Notes: generated by a model not told the origin, from the letters alone. Counted from the first letter of the stretch, positions 8,927 to 18,095 are shown. The stretch: DNA of 64,000 nucleotides from Haematobacter genomosp. 1 (GCF_002196855.1 NZ_NIPW01000010.1:62001-126000); one strand, 5' to 3'. Made by a program: numbers and translations.

Positions 8927-9761
8927 GGCCGCTTCTCCTCCGGCTCCAGATCTGGATGATGTTGATGAGGAACAGCATGGCGAAGGCGATCAGCAGCATG
9001 GCGATGCCGATGGCCGCCGCCCCGTCATAATCGAACTGCTCCAGCCGGATGACGATGAGCAGGGGGGCGATCTCCGTCTTCATCGGCAGGTTGCCGGCGA
9101 TGAAGATGACGGAGCCGTATTCACCCACCGCCCGCGCCAGCGAGAGCGCGAAGCCGGTCAGCGCGGCGGGCAGCAGCACCGGAAGCACGACGCGGCGGAT
9201 CGTGTAGAAGCGGGAGGCGCCCAGCGTGGCGGAGACCTCCTCCCACTGGCGGTCCACTTCCTCGATCACCGGCTGCACGGTGCGGACGACGAAAGGCAGT
9301 CCCACGAAGACAAGCGCGATGAAAATGCCGATCTGTGTATAGGCGATGCGGGTGCCGAAATACTCCACCGCCAATGCCCCGAAGGCCCCCTTGGGCGCGT
9401 AGAGAGCGGTGAGCGCGATCCCCGCCACCGCCGTCGGCAGGGCAAAGGGCAGGTCCACGGCAGCATCTATGAGCCGCCGCCCCGGAAAGCGGTAGCGCAC
9501 AAGCACCCAGGCCAGCAGCACCCCGAACACAAGGTTGAACAGCGCGGCGTAGAGCGACAGCCGGAACGACAGCAGGAGCGCCGCGAGAACGCGGGGCTCG
9601 GTCGCCACCGACCAGACATTCGCCGGCCCGTAGCTGGCGCCCCGGAGAAGCAGGGCGCCGATGGGCAGCAGGACGATGATCGACAGCATCGCCAGCGTCA
9701 CCCCCATCGACAGGCCGAACCCCGGTATCGGGGATCGGCGGAGAGCGGTGCGGCGCATCAT
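8919..9761 (-). CDS. cysT: Sulfate ABC transporter permease CysT
   Basis: This 280-residue integral membrane protein carries the permease EAA loop [22 protein letters not shown] and the CysT-typical [19 protein letters not shown]. It pairs with CysW in the sulfate/thiosulfate channel. An ATG at 9761 overlaps the cysP stop as ATGA and is chosen as start; a second ATG follows immediately at 9758. A much longer upstream open frame is out-of-frame cysP sequence and is not included. Confidence 0.94.
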   Translation of the reverse strand: MMRRTALRRSPIPGFGLSMGVTLAMLSIIVLLPIGALLLRGASYGPANVWSVATEPRVLAALLLSFRLSLYAALFNLVFGVLLAWVLVRYRFPGRRLIDAAVDLPFALPTAVAGIALTALYAPKGAFGALAVEYFGTRIAYTQIGIFIALVFVGLPFVVRTVQPVIEEVDRQWEEVSATLGASRFYTIRRVVLPVLLPAALTGFALSLARAVGEYGSVIFIAGNLPMKTEIAPLLIVIRLEQFDYDGAAAIGIAMLLIAFAMLFLINIIQIWSRRRSGHV

Positions 9762-10765
9762 TTCGCGCTGTAGATCTGGTCGAAGATGCCGCCGTCGGCG
9801 AAATGCGTGGCCTGTGCCTTTTTCCAGCCGCCGAAATGCTCGATGGTCACGAGATCGAGTTTCGGGAAGCGCGCCACGTCTTCGGGATCGGCCTTCGACG
9901 TGTCCCATGCCCGGTAGTAGTTCTTCGCCGCGATGGCCTGCGCCTCCGGCGAATAGAGCCAGTTCAGGTATTCGGTGGCCAGCTTGCGCTGCGCGTCGGA
10001 CTTGATGTTGCCCTCCACCAGCGCCACGGGCGGCTCTGCGAGGATGGAGAGCGAGGGCACGACGATCTCGAACTCACTGGGGCCAAGCTCCTCCAGCGCG
10101 AGGTAGGCCTCGTTCTCCCAGGCGAGCAGCACATCGCCCAGACCGCGCTGGGCGAAGGTGGTGGTGGAGCCGCGCGCGCCGGTGTCGAGCACGGGGACAT
10201 GGGTGAAGAGCTGCTTCACGTAATCTTGCGCCTTCGCCTCGTCGCCATAGGTCTTTTCGGCCCAGGCCCAGGCGGCGAGGTAGTTCCAGCGCGCCCCGCC
10301 GGAGGTTTTCGGATTGGGGGTGATGACCTCCACCCCGTCCTTCACCAGATCGCCCCAGTCGCTGATCCCCTTGGGGTTGCCGGCGCGGACGAGGAACACG
10401 ATGGTGGAGGTGTAGGGCGAGGAATTGTGCGGCAGCTTCCCCTGCCACTCTGCCGGGAGCTTGCCCGTCCGCTCCGCAATCGCGTCGATGTCGGCGGCAA
10501 GCGCCAGCGTCACCACCTGCGCGTCCAGCCCGTCGATCACCGCCCGCGCCTGTGAGCCGGAGCCGCCGTGAGAGGTGGATATCTGCGCCGCGGGGTTGCC
10601 CTGTTCGGCCCAGTGCCTGGCGAAGGCATCGTTATAGGCCCGGTAGAACTCCCGCGTCGGATCGTAGGAAACGTTCAGGAGGGTGCTCTGGGCCAGCGCC
10701 GGCCCGGCCAGCCAAAGGGAGGCCGCAACGGCCGCCGCTGCCTTGAAGGCGAGGAAAGGCTTCAT
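9758..10765 (-). CDS. cysP: Sulfate ABC transporter substrate-binding protein (CysP/Sbp)
   Basis: This ~335-residue periplasmic protein starts with a signal peptide ([20 protein letters not shown], cleavage after PALAQ). The family opening [20 protein letters not shown] follows, then the ligand-site segment [12 protein letters not shown]. It binds sulfate or thiosulfate and delivers it to CysTW; sequence alone does not separate the two ligands. The start at 10765 has a GGGAGAAG ribosome-binding site. It is the first gene of the cysPTWA unit, divergent from an Lrp/AsnC regulator. Confidence 0.94.
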   Translation of the reverse strand: MKPFLAFKAAAAVAASLWLAGPALAQSTLLNVSYDPTREFYRAYNDAFARHWAEQGNPAAQISTSHGGSGSQARAVIDGLDAQVVTLALAADIDAIAERTGKLPAEWQGKLPHNSSPYTSTIVFLVRAGNPKGISDWGDLVKDGVEVITPNPKTSGGARWNYLAAWAWAEKTYGDEAKAQDYVKQLFTHVPVLDTGARGSTTTFAQRGLGDVLLAWENEAYLALEELGPSEFEIVVPSLSILAEPPVALVEGNIKSDAQRKLATEYLNWLYSPEAQAIAAKNYYRAWDTSKADPEDVARFPKLDLVTIEHFGGWKKAQATHFADGGIFDQIYSAK

Positions 10766-10806
10766 CTGTCTTCTCCCGTTGGTCCGGGCATTTGCCACGG
10801 GACCGG

Positions 10807-10834
10807 TTGACACCATAATCACGACAGACATTAT
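10807..10834 (+). promoter_or_regulatory. Candidate sigma70-type promoter of the Lrp/AsnC gene
   Basis: A perfect TTGACA (10807-10812) is followed after 16 bases by CATTAT (10829-10834), about 75 bp before the regulator start at 10909. The region is AT-richer than its surroundings. It overlaps the dyad ATAAT-N10-ATTAT, so the same site could serve autoregulation. Confidence 0.45.
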
Positions 10835-10851
10835 CGTTATTTTCAATGGTG
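10811..10851. promoter_or_regulatory. Candidate operator in the cysP/lrp divergent region
   Basis: Two nested dyads are visible: outer arms CACCAT (10811-10816) and ATGGTG (10846-10851), and inner arms ATAAT (10815-10819) and ATTAT (10830-10834). AT-rich imperfect dyads of this size suit Lrp-family dimers. The location between cysP and the regulator suggests control of both genes. This is inference. Confidence 0.35.
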
Positions 10852-10908
10852 GCGTTGTTTCGATTTCGCCGGGTCTTGGAGAATATGTTTCTCTGTGTGG
10901 GGAAGAAA

Positions 10909-11373
10909 ATGGACCTGATCGACAGAAAGATTATCAGTGAGCTTCAAAAGGACGCGACCCTGCCCATCGCCCAGATCGCCGATCGGGTGGGCCTGTCGCA
11001 AACCCCTTGCTGGAAACGGATTCAGAAGCTCGAACAGTCCGGCGTGATCCTGCGGCGGGTGGCGCTGATGGACGGGATGAAGATCGGCTGTGCGCTCACC
11101 GTTCTGGTGGGGATCGAGGCCCCCGACCATTCCGCCGAATGGAGGGAGCGATTCGCCGCCGCCGTCAGCGCGCTGCCGGAAGTGATGGAGGTGCTGCGCA
11201 TGGCGGGGGACATGGACTACCTCCTTCGTGTTGCCGTCTCCGACATGGCGGCCTATGACGCCTTCTACAAACGGCTGACCGACGCGGTGATGCTCAAGAA
11301 CGTCACGTCGCATTTCGTGATGGAGAGCATCAAGGCCACCACCGCCTATCCGGTTGATACGTTGAGCCGGTGA
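10909..11373 (+). CDS. Lrp/AsnC-family transcriptional regulator
   Basis: This 154-residue protein has the standard two-domain layout. The N-terminal winged helix-turn-helix (residues ~2-50, [20 protein letters not shown] then [21 protein letters not shown]) is followed by the RAM/AsnC ligand-binding domain ending in [15 protein letters not shown]. The start at 10909 follows a GGGGAAG site; ATGs further upstream lack one. It is divergent from the sulfate uptake operon, so it probably regulates that operon or its own gene in response to a sulfur compound or amino acid. The ligand is unknown. Confidence 0.9.
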   Translation: MDLIDRKIISELQKDATLPIAQIADRVGLSQTPCWKRIQKLEQSGVILRRVALMDGMKIGCALTVLVGIEAPDHSAEWRERFAAAVSALPEVMEVLRMAGDMDYLLRVAVSDMAAYDAFYKRLTDAVMLKNVTSHFVMESIKATTAYPVDTLSR

Positions 11374-11462
11374 CGCCTTGCCGAACCCGCCCGGCGATGT
11401 AGCTTCAACGTGTTCCCCCGGTCGCTGACCGGGCGGACGATATTCGCTGACGGAGACAGGAC

Positions 11463-11966
11463 ATGACCGTGAAGGAACATTTCGAGAGCCGCGACTGGGA
11501 GCGCATCACCGCGCTGCCCATGCTCGTTGGCGTAGCGGTCACGGCGGCGGATCCCAGCGGGCTGTGGGGTGCGATCAAGGAAAGCGCCGCCATGGCGAGC
11601 GAGCTCCGCCGCGCCAAGGCCAATCCCGAGGACAACGACCTGATCGCAGCGGTGGTTGCCGCCTATGACAGCGCGGATGAGCGTCAGGTGGTCACCGAAA
11701 TTCTGCGGGCGGAGGTGCGCAACCGCAAGCCGCCGGAAATCGTGGAGGACATCGTGGCGGAGGTGGAGCGGCTCATGCTGCTCGCCACGGTGAAACTGCC
11801 CGATGAAGCCCCCGGCTTCGGCCGCTGGCTCATCGAAATAGCGCGGCAGGTGGCGGAGGCGGCGACGGAGGGCGGCTTCCTCGGCTTCGGCGGCGAGCCG
11901 GTAAGCCCCGAGGAACGCGCCACGCTGGACCGTCTGGCGCTGGCGATCCGGGTCGGCAGGGCGTGA
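11463..11966 (+). CDS. Conserved hypothetical protein
   Basis: This 167-residue, largely helical, acidic protein has no signal peptide and no clear membrane segment. It starts MTVKEHFESRDWERITALPM and contains an AVTAADPSGLWGAIKES segment, a pattern I recall from uncharacterised short bacterial proteins. An AGACAGG sequence precedes the ATG. It lies between the Lrp/AsnC gene and a phosphoesterase on the same strand, and the context gives no functional hint. Codon use resembles its neighbours, so it is very likely a real gene. Confidence 0.8.
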   Translation: MTVKEHFESRDWERITALPMLVGVAVTAADPSGLWGAIKESAAMASELRRAKANPEDNDLIAAVVAAYDSADERQVVTEILRAEVRNRKPPEIVEDIVAEVERLMLLATVKLPDEAPGFGRWLIEIARQVAEAATEGGFLGFGGEPVSPEERATLDRLALAIRVGRA

Positions 11967-11987
11967 TCCCGGAGCGATGACGCGACC

Positions 11988-12728
11988 ATGATACGCACCT
12001 ACGCCATCGGCGACATCCATGGCTATATCGACGAGCTGCGCCGCGCCCACCGGTTGATCGCGGAGGATCGCGCGCGGACCGGCGATCAGGATGCGCCCGT
12101 CGTGCATCTGGGCGATCTGGTGGACCGCGGGCCCGATACCGCGGGCGTGATCGACCTGCTGTCGGAGGGCATCGCGGCGGGAGAGCCGTGGGTGGTGCTG
12201 AAAGGCAATCACGACCGCATGTTCGCGGGGTTCATGGAGGATCCCGCGCGGCGTGATCCGGGCCTGTCCGATCGCTATACGTGGCTTGCTCCCGCGCTGG
12301 GAGGACTCGATACGCTGGCCTCCTACGGGGTCGGCACGGAGGGGCGGGAGGTGGCGCAGATACAGGCTGACGCGCTTCACCGCGTGCCCGAGGCGCATCG
12401 GGAGTTCCTTGCCGGACTGCCCACGTCCTACCGTCGGGGTGATCTGATGTTCGTCCATGCGGGCGTGCGGCCGGGCGTGCCGCTCGATGCGCAGGCGGAG
12501 GATGATCTTGTCTGGATCCGCTCGCCTTTCCTTGAGGATACGCGCAACCACGGCGCCCTGATCGTGCATGGCCACACCGCGCTTGATGCGGCCACCCACC
12601 ACGGCAACCGGGTCAATCTCGATACCGGGGCAGGCTATGGCAGGCCGATCACCGCTGCGGTCTTCGAGGGGCGGGATGCGTTCATCCTGACCGATGAGGG
12701 GCGTGTGCCGCTGCGTCCGCCCTACTGA
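11988..12728 (+). CDS. Metallophosphoesterase, PPP family (protein phosphatase / Ap4A hydrolase type)
   Basis: This 246-residue protein has the PPP-family metal-binding motifs in order: GDIHG (residues ~7-11), GDLVDRGPDT (~43-52) and KGNHD (~71-75), followed by downstream histidines in FVHAGVRPG and VHGHTA. Members hydrolyse phosphoserine/threonine or dinucleoside tetraphosphates using two metal ions. The small single-domain form could be either. It is probably cytoplasmic. The gene follows the hypothetical protein by 21 bp and may be co-transcribed with it. Confidence 0.9.
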   Translation: MIRTYAIGDIHGYIDELRRAHRLIAEDRARTGDQDAPVVHLGDLVDRGPDTAGVIDLLSEGIAAGEPWVVLKGNHDRMFAGFMEDPARRDPGLSDRYTWLAPALGGLDTLASYGVGTEGREVAQIQADALHRVPEAHREFLAGLPTSYRRGDLMFVHAGVRPGVPLDAQAEDDLVWIRSPFLEDTRNHGALIVHGHTALDAATHHGNRVNLDTGAGYGRPITAAVFEGRDAFILTDEGRVPLRPPY

Positions 12729-12799
12729 CGATACCTTGCAGTAACCCCGCCGCCATGCACAACTGCCGCCCGGACCTAGGAGATTTCCGGGAGGGAAAT

Positions 12800-13975
12800 A
12801 TGACGGATATCGTGATCCTCGACGGTGCGCGGACTGCTATCGGCGGCTTTGGCGGCTCGCTTTCCGGTTTCGTGCCCACCGCGCTCGGCGCGCTGACGGC
12901 CAGGGCCGCGCTGGAGCGATCGGGCGTGGAGCCCGGGCAGATCGGCCACGTGGTCTATGGCCATGTCATCAACACCGAACCGCGCGACATGTATGTCAGC
13001 CGTGTGAGCGCCATCGATGCCGGTGTGCCGGACACGGTGCCCGCGATGAACGTGAACCGGCTCTGCGGCTCCGGCGCGCAGGCCATCGTCTCCGCCGCGC
13101 AGGCGCTGATGCTGGGGGATGCCGATTTCGCGCTGGCGGGCGGCGTGGAGGTGATGAGCCGCGCGCCCTACATCCTCAAGGACGCCCGCTGGGGCCAGAA
13201 GATGGGCGACGTGAACGCGGTGGACATGATGCTCGGCGCGCTGAACTGCCCGTTCGGCACCGGCCACATGGGGGTCACGGCGGAGAATGTGGCGGCGGAA
13301 TGCGGCATCACGCGCGAGGCGCAGGACGCCTTCGCGCTGGAGAGCCAGACCCGCGCTGCCCGCGCCATCGCCGAGGGCAGGTTCAAAGGACAGATCGTGC
13401 CGGTGGAGATCGTCACCCGCAAGGGCACGACGGTGTTCGACACCGATGAACACCCGAAAGCCACGAGCGGCGAGGGGCTTGCCGCCCTGCGCCCCGCCTT
13501 CCGCAAGGATGGCACGGTGACGGCGGGCAACGCCTCCGGCATCAACGACGGCGCGGCGTCCATCGTGCTGGCGCGGGCGGAAGCGGCGGAGAAGGCCGGG
13601 CTGAAACCGCGGGCGCGCGTGTTGGGCTATGCCCATGCGGGGGTGCGGCCCGAGGTGATGGGCCTTGGCCCGATCCCGGCGGTAAGGGCGCTGATGGAGC
13701 GCACCGGGCTGACGGCGGGCGATTTCGATGTGATCGAGTCGAACGAAGCCTTTGCCTCGCAGGCGCTGGCCGTGTCCGACGGTCTGGGCTTCGATGCGTC
13801 GAAGGTGAACCCGAACGGCGGTGCGATCGCGCTTGGCCATCCGGTGGGCGCCACGGGCGCGATCATCACGCTGAAGGCGCTGGCGGAGCTGGAGCGGACG
13901 GGCGGACGGCGCGCGCTCGTCACCATGTGCATCGGCGGCGGGCAGGGCATCGCCATCGCGCTTGAAGCCATCTGA
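12800..13975 (+). CDS. Acetyl-CoA C-acyltransferase (thiolase / beta-ketothiolase)
   Basis: This 391-residue protein has all thiolase catalytic motifs: nucleophile Cys89 in NRLCGSGAQA, the histidine in NPNGGAIALGHPVGATGA, and the C-terminal cysteine in MCIGGGQGIA. It either condenses two acyl-CoAs or cleaves 3-ketoacyl-CoA with CoA. The sequence resembles short-chain beta-ketothiolases (BktB/PhaA-like), but chain-length specificity is not readable. The start at 12800 follows a GGGAGGGA site, and upstream in-frame codons look non-coding. It lies alone, with no phaB or fad partner next to it. Confidence 0.93.
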   Translation: MTDIVILDGARTAIGGFGGSLSGFVPTALGALTARAALERSGVEPGQIGHVVYGHVINTEPRDMYVSRVSAIDAGVPDTVPAMNVNRLCGSGAQAIVSAAQALMLGDADFALAGGVEVMSRAPYILKDARWGQKMGDVNAVDMMLGALNCPFGTGHMGVTAENVAAECGITREAQDAFALESQTRAARAIAEGRFKGQIVPVEIVTRKGTTVFDTDEHPKATSGEGLAALRPAFRKDGTVTAGNASGINDGAASIVLARAEAAEKAGLKPRARVLGYAHAGVRPEVMGLGPIPAVRALMERTGLTAGDFDVIESNEAFASQALAVSDGLGFDASKVNPNGGAIALGHPVGATGAIITLKALAELERTGGRRALVTMCIGGGQGIAIALEAI

Positions 13976-14390
13976 GCCGAACGCGGCGGGCCGGATCGGA
14001 GCGGGAGCGGCGGGGGTGGAGGACCGCCCCCGCATCTCCACCGCATGGGCGCGCATTGACGGGGGACCCGACCTACGTTTGGGGAAACCCATGCCGCAGG
14101 AACGCAACCCGGATACGGCGGAGGTATCCCGACCTGCGTCCGGGGAAAAGCCGTCGGGACGCCAGACAACACCGTCGGGAATCCGGGCCCTTTCGGCGGG
14201 TCAGCGGGCCCTTCCGGCAGGTCAGCGGGCTGACTTCCAGGCCTTCTCCCGGGGCGGGGTCGTGGCGCTTCGGCCGCCCGTAACTCCACCGGGCCTGTCG
14301 CGCGCTGTCGGGGGGCGAAGCCCGATGCGGCGCCGCCCTTTTCATGGGCGTGAGGCGCGGTACGAGCAGGGGGCGCAGTTTCCTTGCCCT
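13976..14390. other. Intergenic region with no convincing gene
   Basis: No open frame here shows coding character or a ribosome-binding site. A GC hairpin (GCGGGGG/CCCCCGC) lies shortly after the thiolase stop without a T-run. A 21-bp unit occurs twice in tandem at 14185-14205 and 14206-14226 (GGGCCCTT-C/T-CGGC-A/G-GGTCAGC). The rest is GC-rich sequence with nothing recognised. Confidence 0.6.
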
Positions 14391-14840
14391 TCCGCACGGA
14401 GCCGGGTCACGACGGTTCAGCGGCCAGATTTCCGGCTGGATTTGGTCAGATTGCGAACGATTCCCCCTCCAACAGAGGCCAAAAAGCCTTTTTCAGCAGC
14501 TTGTGAGGTGCCGCCTCTTTCAAGAGCGCAATCCAGCGGCGGTCAAGGCAAGGCAGCTTCCCAACCTGCCCTCCACGCAGAGCCGGGTCGTGACGGTTCA
14601 GCGGCCTGCCTCTGGGGTGGACCTCTTCGCGACAGCGGCGGGTGAAGTATGCGGTGCCGCCTCTTTCAGGAGCGCAATCCACCAGCGGTCAGGGCGGGGT
14701 ATCTTCCCGACCAGCCTTCCGCACGGAGCCGCGCCGTGGCGTTTTGACGGCCTGTGTATGAGGTCGGAACGTCCGTGACAAACGGCTGGTGAAACGTGCA
14801 GTGCTGCTTTTTGCAGGAGCGAAAGGCGGCGGTCAGGGCA
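14391..14840. repeat. Degenerate ~146-bp tandem repeat, three units
   Basis: Two anchor blocks recur in the same order. Block one (TCC-acgc-aGAGCC...GACGG..) starts at 14391, 14572 and 14718. Block two (GTGCCGCCTCTTTCA-GAGCG and its variant) starts at 14508, 14654 and 14801. Units two and three are about 146-147 bp apart. Unit one is longer because it holds a ~78-bp segment (14426-14503) related to the inverted-repeat element at 17753. The last unit runs into the 3' end of the NlpC/P60 gene, so the array may descend from duplication of that gene end. Confidence 0.65.
14426..14503 (-). mobile_element. Relic of the short inverted-repeat element (one end)
   Basis: This ~78-bp segment aligns base for base, with few differences, to the reverse complement of 17753-17833. 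It begins AGATTTCCGGCTG and ends CCTTTTTCAGCAGC, the same terminal repeat seen at 17753 and 19296. Only one end is present. It interrupts the first unit of the tandem repeat array. Confidence 0.55.
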
Positions 14841-15684
14841 GGGTGGGACGGCGCAATTTTCTGACCGGCAGGCCGTCGCTGGCCAAGATGCGCGCGAAGG
14901 CGGCCTCGATGCCCTCATGGACCACCGCCATGGCGTGGCCGTTGGCGTGAACAAGCCGCCCCGCGTCCGCCACCATCGCGACATGCCCTGTCCAGAACAC
15001 CAGATCGCCACGCCGCAAGGGGGTTCCGGGCGGCAGTTCCGCGCCCATCGCCTCGCTCGCGGCCTCTCGTTGCAGATCGCTGTCCCCGGGGCAGGCGATC
15101 CCGGCGGAACGGAGCGCGAGCTGCACGAGGCCGGAGCAGTCGATCCCCTCTCGGCTGTTGCCGCCCCAGAGATAGGGTGTGCCGAGCAGCCGCTCCGCCA
15201 CATCGACCGGGTCAGGCTCCAGCGTGTCGGCGGGGCGCAGGTGACTGCGGGGCACGAACCAGCCGTCCGTCGTCTCGGCAAAGGCGCCGCGTTCGTCCAC
15301 CACATGAAGCCGGCTGCCGAGGGAGAGGAGCCTCGCCTCGCCCCGCTTGATGTCGGGGTGCCAGTAGGCATGGGTGGCGGGGGTCGCGACGCGGTGGGTC
15401 GCCTGCCCTGCGGGTTGCCCCAGAGCCTCCTCCCGCATCCAGCCGACATAGCCGTCGCGCCCGGACTGACCGAAGGCATGGCCCTCCTGCCGGTCGATGA
15501 CAAGGAACGTCTCTCCAAAGATCATCTGCCGGTTCCTGATGCCGCCCGGCGCGTCCAGCAGGTCGGCGGCGGTGCGGATCACCCGGAGCGGCTCCCCCGC
15601 CACATAACGTTCGGCGGGTACGATGCCGCGCAGCGACTCAAGCGCTACGCGGCCGTTGGCGGGAGTAAGGCGGGGATCGCTCAC
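14833..15684 (-). CDS. NlpC/P60-family cell-wall peptidase with N-terminal SH3-like domains
   Basis: This 283-residue protein has two bacterial SH3-like segments in its first ~150 residues and an NlpC/P60 domain after that. The catalytic cysteine is in REGIDCSGLVQLAL and the histidine in TGHVAMVADAGRLVHANGH. Such enzymes cleave gamma-D-glutamyl-diamino acid bonds in cell-wall peptides. There is no signal peptide, so it may act on recycled muropeptides in the cytoplasm. The GTG start overlaps the aminopeptidase stop by 4 bp (GTGA). This pairing fits sequential degradation of peptides by the two enzymes. Confidence 0.9.
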   Translation of the reverse strand: MSDPRLTPANGRVALESLRGIVPAERYVAGEPLRVIRTAADLLDAPGGIRNRQMIFGETFLVIDRQEGHAFGQSGRDGYVGWMREEALGQPAGQATHRVATPATHAYWHPDIKRGEARLLSLGSRLHVVDERGAFAETTDGWFVPRSHLRPADTLEPDPVDVAERLLGTPYLWGGNSREGIDCSGLVQLALRSAGIACPGDSDLQREAASEAMGAELPPGTPLRRGDLVFWTGHVAMVADAGRLVHANGHAMAVVHEGIEAAFARILASDGLPVRKLRRPTLP

Positions 15685-17063
15685 AGCGACAGAACCTCCG
15701 GCAGGGCGGAGAGGATGGCGCGGCCCGCCTGACCGGTGCCGCCCTTCGTGCGCGCGGGCGCGGCGGCTGGCTGCCAGCCGTAGATGTCGAAATGGGCATA
15801 GCGTGCGGCGACGAAGCGGCGGAGGAACAGCGCCGCGGTGATCGCGCCCGCCATGCCGCCGGAGGGGGCGTTGTCCAGATCGGCAATGCCGGGTTCGATC
15901 ATCTCCTCATAAGGCTCCCAGAAGGGCAGGCGCCAGAGCGGGTCGGCCACGCGCCCCCCCGCGGCGGTGAGCGCGGCGGCAAGCGCGTCGTCATCGGTGA
16001 AGAAGGGCGGCACATCCGGCCCCAGCGCCACCCGCGCGGCCCCGGTCAGCGTCGCCATGGAGATGACCAGATCGGGCTGCTCCTCATCCGCCAGCGCCAG
16101 CGCGTCGGCGAGCACGAGCCGCCCCTCCGCATCGGTATTGTTGACTTCTACCGTCAGCCCCTTGCGGGAGCTGAGGATGTCCTTCGGGCGGAAGGCCGCG
16201 CCGCCGACCGCGTTCTCCACCGCAGGGACGAGGACGCGAAGCTGCACCGGCAGGCCGAGCGTCATGATCGAGCGCGCCAGCCCCATGACGTTCGCCGCGC
16301 CGCCCATGTCCTTCTTCATCAGCAGCATGGAGGAGGAGGGCTTCAGGTCCAGCCCCCCGGTATCGAAGCACACCCCCTTGCCGACGAGCGTGAGCTTCGG
16401 CCCCCGCTCGCCCCAGCGCAGATCGAGCAGCCGCGGTGCCCGCGGGCTGGCGCGGCCCACGGCGTGGATCATGGGGAAGTTCTCCGTCAGAAGCTCCTCC
16501 CCCCGGATCACGCGGGTCTGTGCGCGGAAGGGTTCGGCCATGGCAAGGAAGGCCAGCTCAAGCTCCTCCGGCCCCATGTCGGAGGCGGGCGTATTGATGA
16601 GATCGCGGACCATGGTTTCGCTGGCAGCCAGCGTCTCCAGCCGGGCCGCGTCGATGCCCGCGGGTGCGACGAGGCGCGGCTTGTCGGCCAGAGGCTTCTT
16701 CGGGCGGTAGCGGTCGAAGCTGTAGCCCGCAAAAAGCCAGCCGAGCGCCGCTTCCTCTGCCATCTCGGGCGCGAGCCCTTCCAGTTTCCAGACCCTTGCG
16801 GGCAGGTGCGGCACCGCGCGGGCCACGGCAAAGCGCCCGCGCTTCCGGCCCGCCGCATCGCCAAGGCCGAGCACCGCGCCAAGGGGCGCGCCATCCGCCC
16901 CCGGCAGGAGCCGCAGATCGCCGAGACGCCCCTCGAATCCTGTTGCCGTCAGCCAGGCGGCCACCGGGGCGGGCTGTTGCCCCAGCCAGTCGCGGAAGGC
17001 CGCCTGCTCCACGAGGTGAAGCGGCAGGGCGGCGCCATCATCGGCGGCGAAGGTCTGGCTCAT
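15681..17063 (-). CDS. Leucyl aminopeptidase family protein (M17)
   Basis: This 460-residue protein has the M17 catalytic C-terminal half. Metal- and substrate-binding motifs include GKGVCFDTGGLDLKPSSSM and the family signature NTDAEGRLVLADAL. It removes N-terminal residues from peptides using two metal ions in the cytoplasm. The length is slightly below classical PepA (~500), with a shortened N-terminal domain, as in the smaller PepB-like branch. It is followed with overlap by the NlpC/P60 gene. Confidence 0.93.
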   Translation of the reverse strand: MSQTFAADDGAALPLHLVEQAAFRDWLGQQPAPVAAWLTATGFEGRLGDLRLLPGADGAPLGAVLGLGDAAGRKRGRFAVARAVPHLPARVWKLEGLAPEMAEEAALGWLFAGYSFDRYRPKKPLADKPRLVAPAGIDAARLETLAASETMVRDLINTPASDMGPEELELAFLAMAEPFRAQTRVIRGEELLTENFPMIHAVGRASPRAPRLLDLRWGERGPKLTLVGKGVCFDTGGLDLKPSSSMLLMKKDMGGAANVMGLARSIMTLGLPVQLRVLVPAVENAVGGAAFRPKDILSSRKGLTVEVNNTDAEGRLVLADALALADEEQPDLVISMATLTGAARVALGPDVPPFFTDDDALAAALTAAGGRVADPLWRLPFWEPYEEMIEPGIADLDNAPSGGMAGAITAALFLRRFVAARYAHFDIYGWQPAAAPARTKGGTGQAGRAILSALPEVLSL

Positions 17064-17752
17064 GGGTGCTCCGGTGTCAGTCTGCTGCGACTCTGCGGGT
17101 GAGCCTAAACCTCATTTCCGGGAGAGCAAACCCCGGCGTCACGAGGTGCTTTGGCCCGGGGCGGAGAGCGGAGAGGGCATGACGTTCGACAGAGCCGATC
17201 CGTGGAAATCCTTAACGGCACGAAGATTGGCCCCGACCTGCCGCGACCTGCCCCGGCACACGGCGGCACGCGGCGGCAGAACAGGAGAGCCGGATCGGCG
17301 TTCGGAAACCCGTGATGGTGACGCCGGGGGGCTTTCGCAGCCTGCCTCCCGCAACCCGCCTCACCGGGCGCGGCATGCGGGGACATGGGCGTATCCGCTC
17401 TCAGGTACTCGGAGCGGCAGGCCGAAAAGATGCCGTGCCGAAAGAGGTCGAATGGGGGGAAAAGGCGCGAACGCCACCGAAGTGGTGGACAAGGCGGTGA
17501 CGCGTCCGAATGCACGGGTGGAACGCCGGGCTGACAGGGAGCGTTTGAGCGCGGGCCTATGGGGTGGCCGGTGTCCGCCCCAAAACGGCCCCGAGCGAAT
17601 GGCGCCTCGCAGTCCAGAGCATGCCCGTGCGGAGGATATCGGCTTTGCCGCGGGTCGGCCGCCCGGGGCAGGGATCGCAGGTGAGGGCGTTATCGTCCAG
17701 CCAGACGCGCTGGTGGCATCCGATGGAGCCTTGCCCGGGTGCAAAGCGCTTA
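17064..17752. other. Long non-coding or degraded interval, left part
   Basis: About 690 bp between the aminopeptidase and the inverted-repeat element contain open frames on both strands, but none has a ribosome-binding site, recognisable motif or plausible composition. They are arginine- and proline-rich frames expected by chance at this GC content. No RNA gene or transposase fragment is recognised. Confidence 0.55.
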
Positions 17753-17934
17753 GCAGGCTGCTGAAAAAAGGCTTCTTGGGCCTGTGTTGGCGCGGAAATC
17801 GTTCGCCATCTGACGAAATGCAGCCGGAAATCTATATACTTCCGGGCGCTTCCGGGCGCTTCCGGGCGCTTCCGGGCCGATTTTCCGATTTCCGGCACAT
17901 GGCCATGACACTTCAGCACTTTCCAGCAGCCTGC
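17753..17934 (+). mobile_element. Short non-autonomous inverted-repeat element (MITE-like), copy A
   Basis: The left end GCAGGCTGCTGAAAAA (17753-17768) and the right end TTTCCAGCAGCCTGC (17920-17934) form terminal inverted repeats with one mismatch over about 14 bases. The 182-bp interior has no gene. Its left 80 bp match 14426-14503 in opposite orientation. It includes about four copies of the decamer CTTCCGGGCG at 17839-17878. The terminal repeat recurs at 19296. The transposase that would move it is not in the window. Confidence 0.6.
17839..17878 (+). repeat. Decamer tandem repeat (CTTCCGGGCG x4)
   Basis: Four contiguous copies of a 10-base unit, CTTCCGGGCG, lie at 17839, 17849, 17859 and 17869, the last with one change. 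They lie inside element copy A. A short perfect repeat of this kind could vary in copy number by slippage. Confidence 0.85.
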
Positions 17935-18095
17935 CAGGTGTCAGGTTAGGTGGCGCGATTGCAGCTGCTCCGCTCACGCCCGTGGCGCTCCCTGCCTGCG
18001 CTCCGAAGCCCGCCGTCGCGATGCCGAAAGCTCGGGGGTTGCACTTCACCGCGAAAGAGGATGGAGTCCGCCCGCTTCGTCAAAGGAGAACCCCG

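Noticed and set aside
11417-11433. Hairpin CCCGGTC-GCT-GACCGGG between the Lrp gene and the hypothetical gene
   Set aside because: It folds well, but no T-run follows, so it is not convincing as a rho-independent terminator.
14391-14840. Could the repeat array be a CRISPR locus?
   Set aside because: Units are ~146 bp and degenerate, without short identical repeats and unique spacers, and no cas gene is present.
14598-15518. Minus-strand frame overlapping the NlpC/P60 gene and tandem repeat
   Set aside because: It is an out-of-frame reading of the NlpC/P60 gene extended by the repeat array.
17062-17949. Open frame of 295 codons across the region before the carbonic anhydrase
   Set aside because: It has no ribosome-binding site or recognisable domain, its composition looks random, and it runs into the inverted-repeat element. 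Treated as non-coding.
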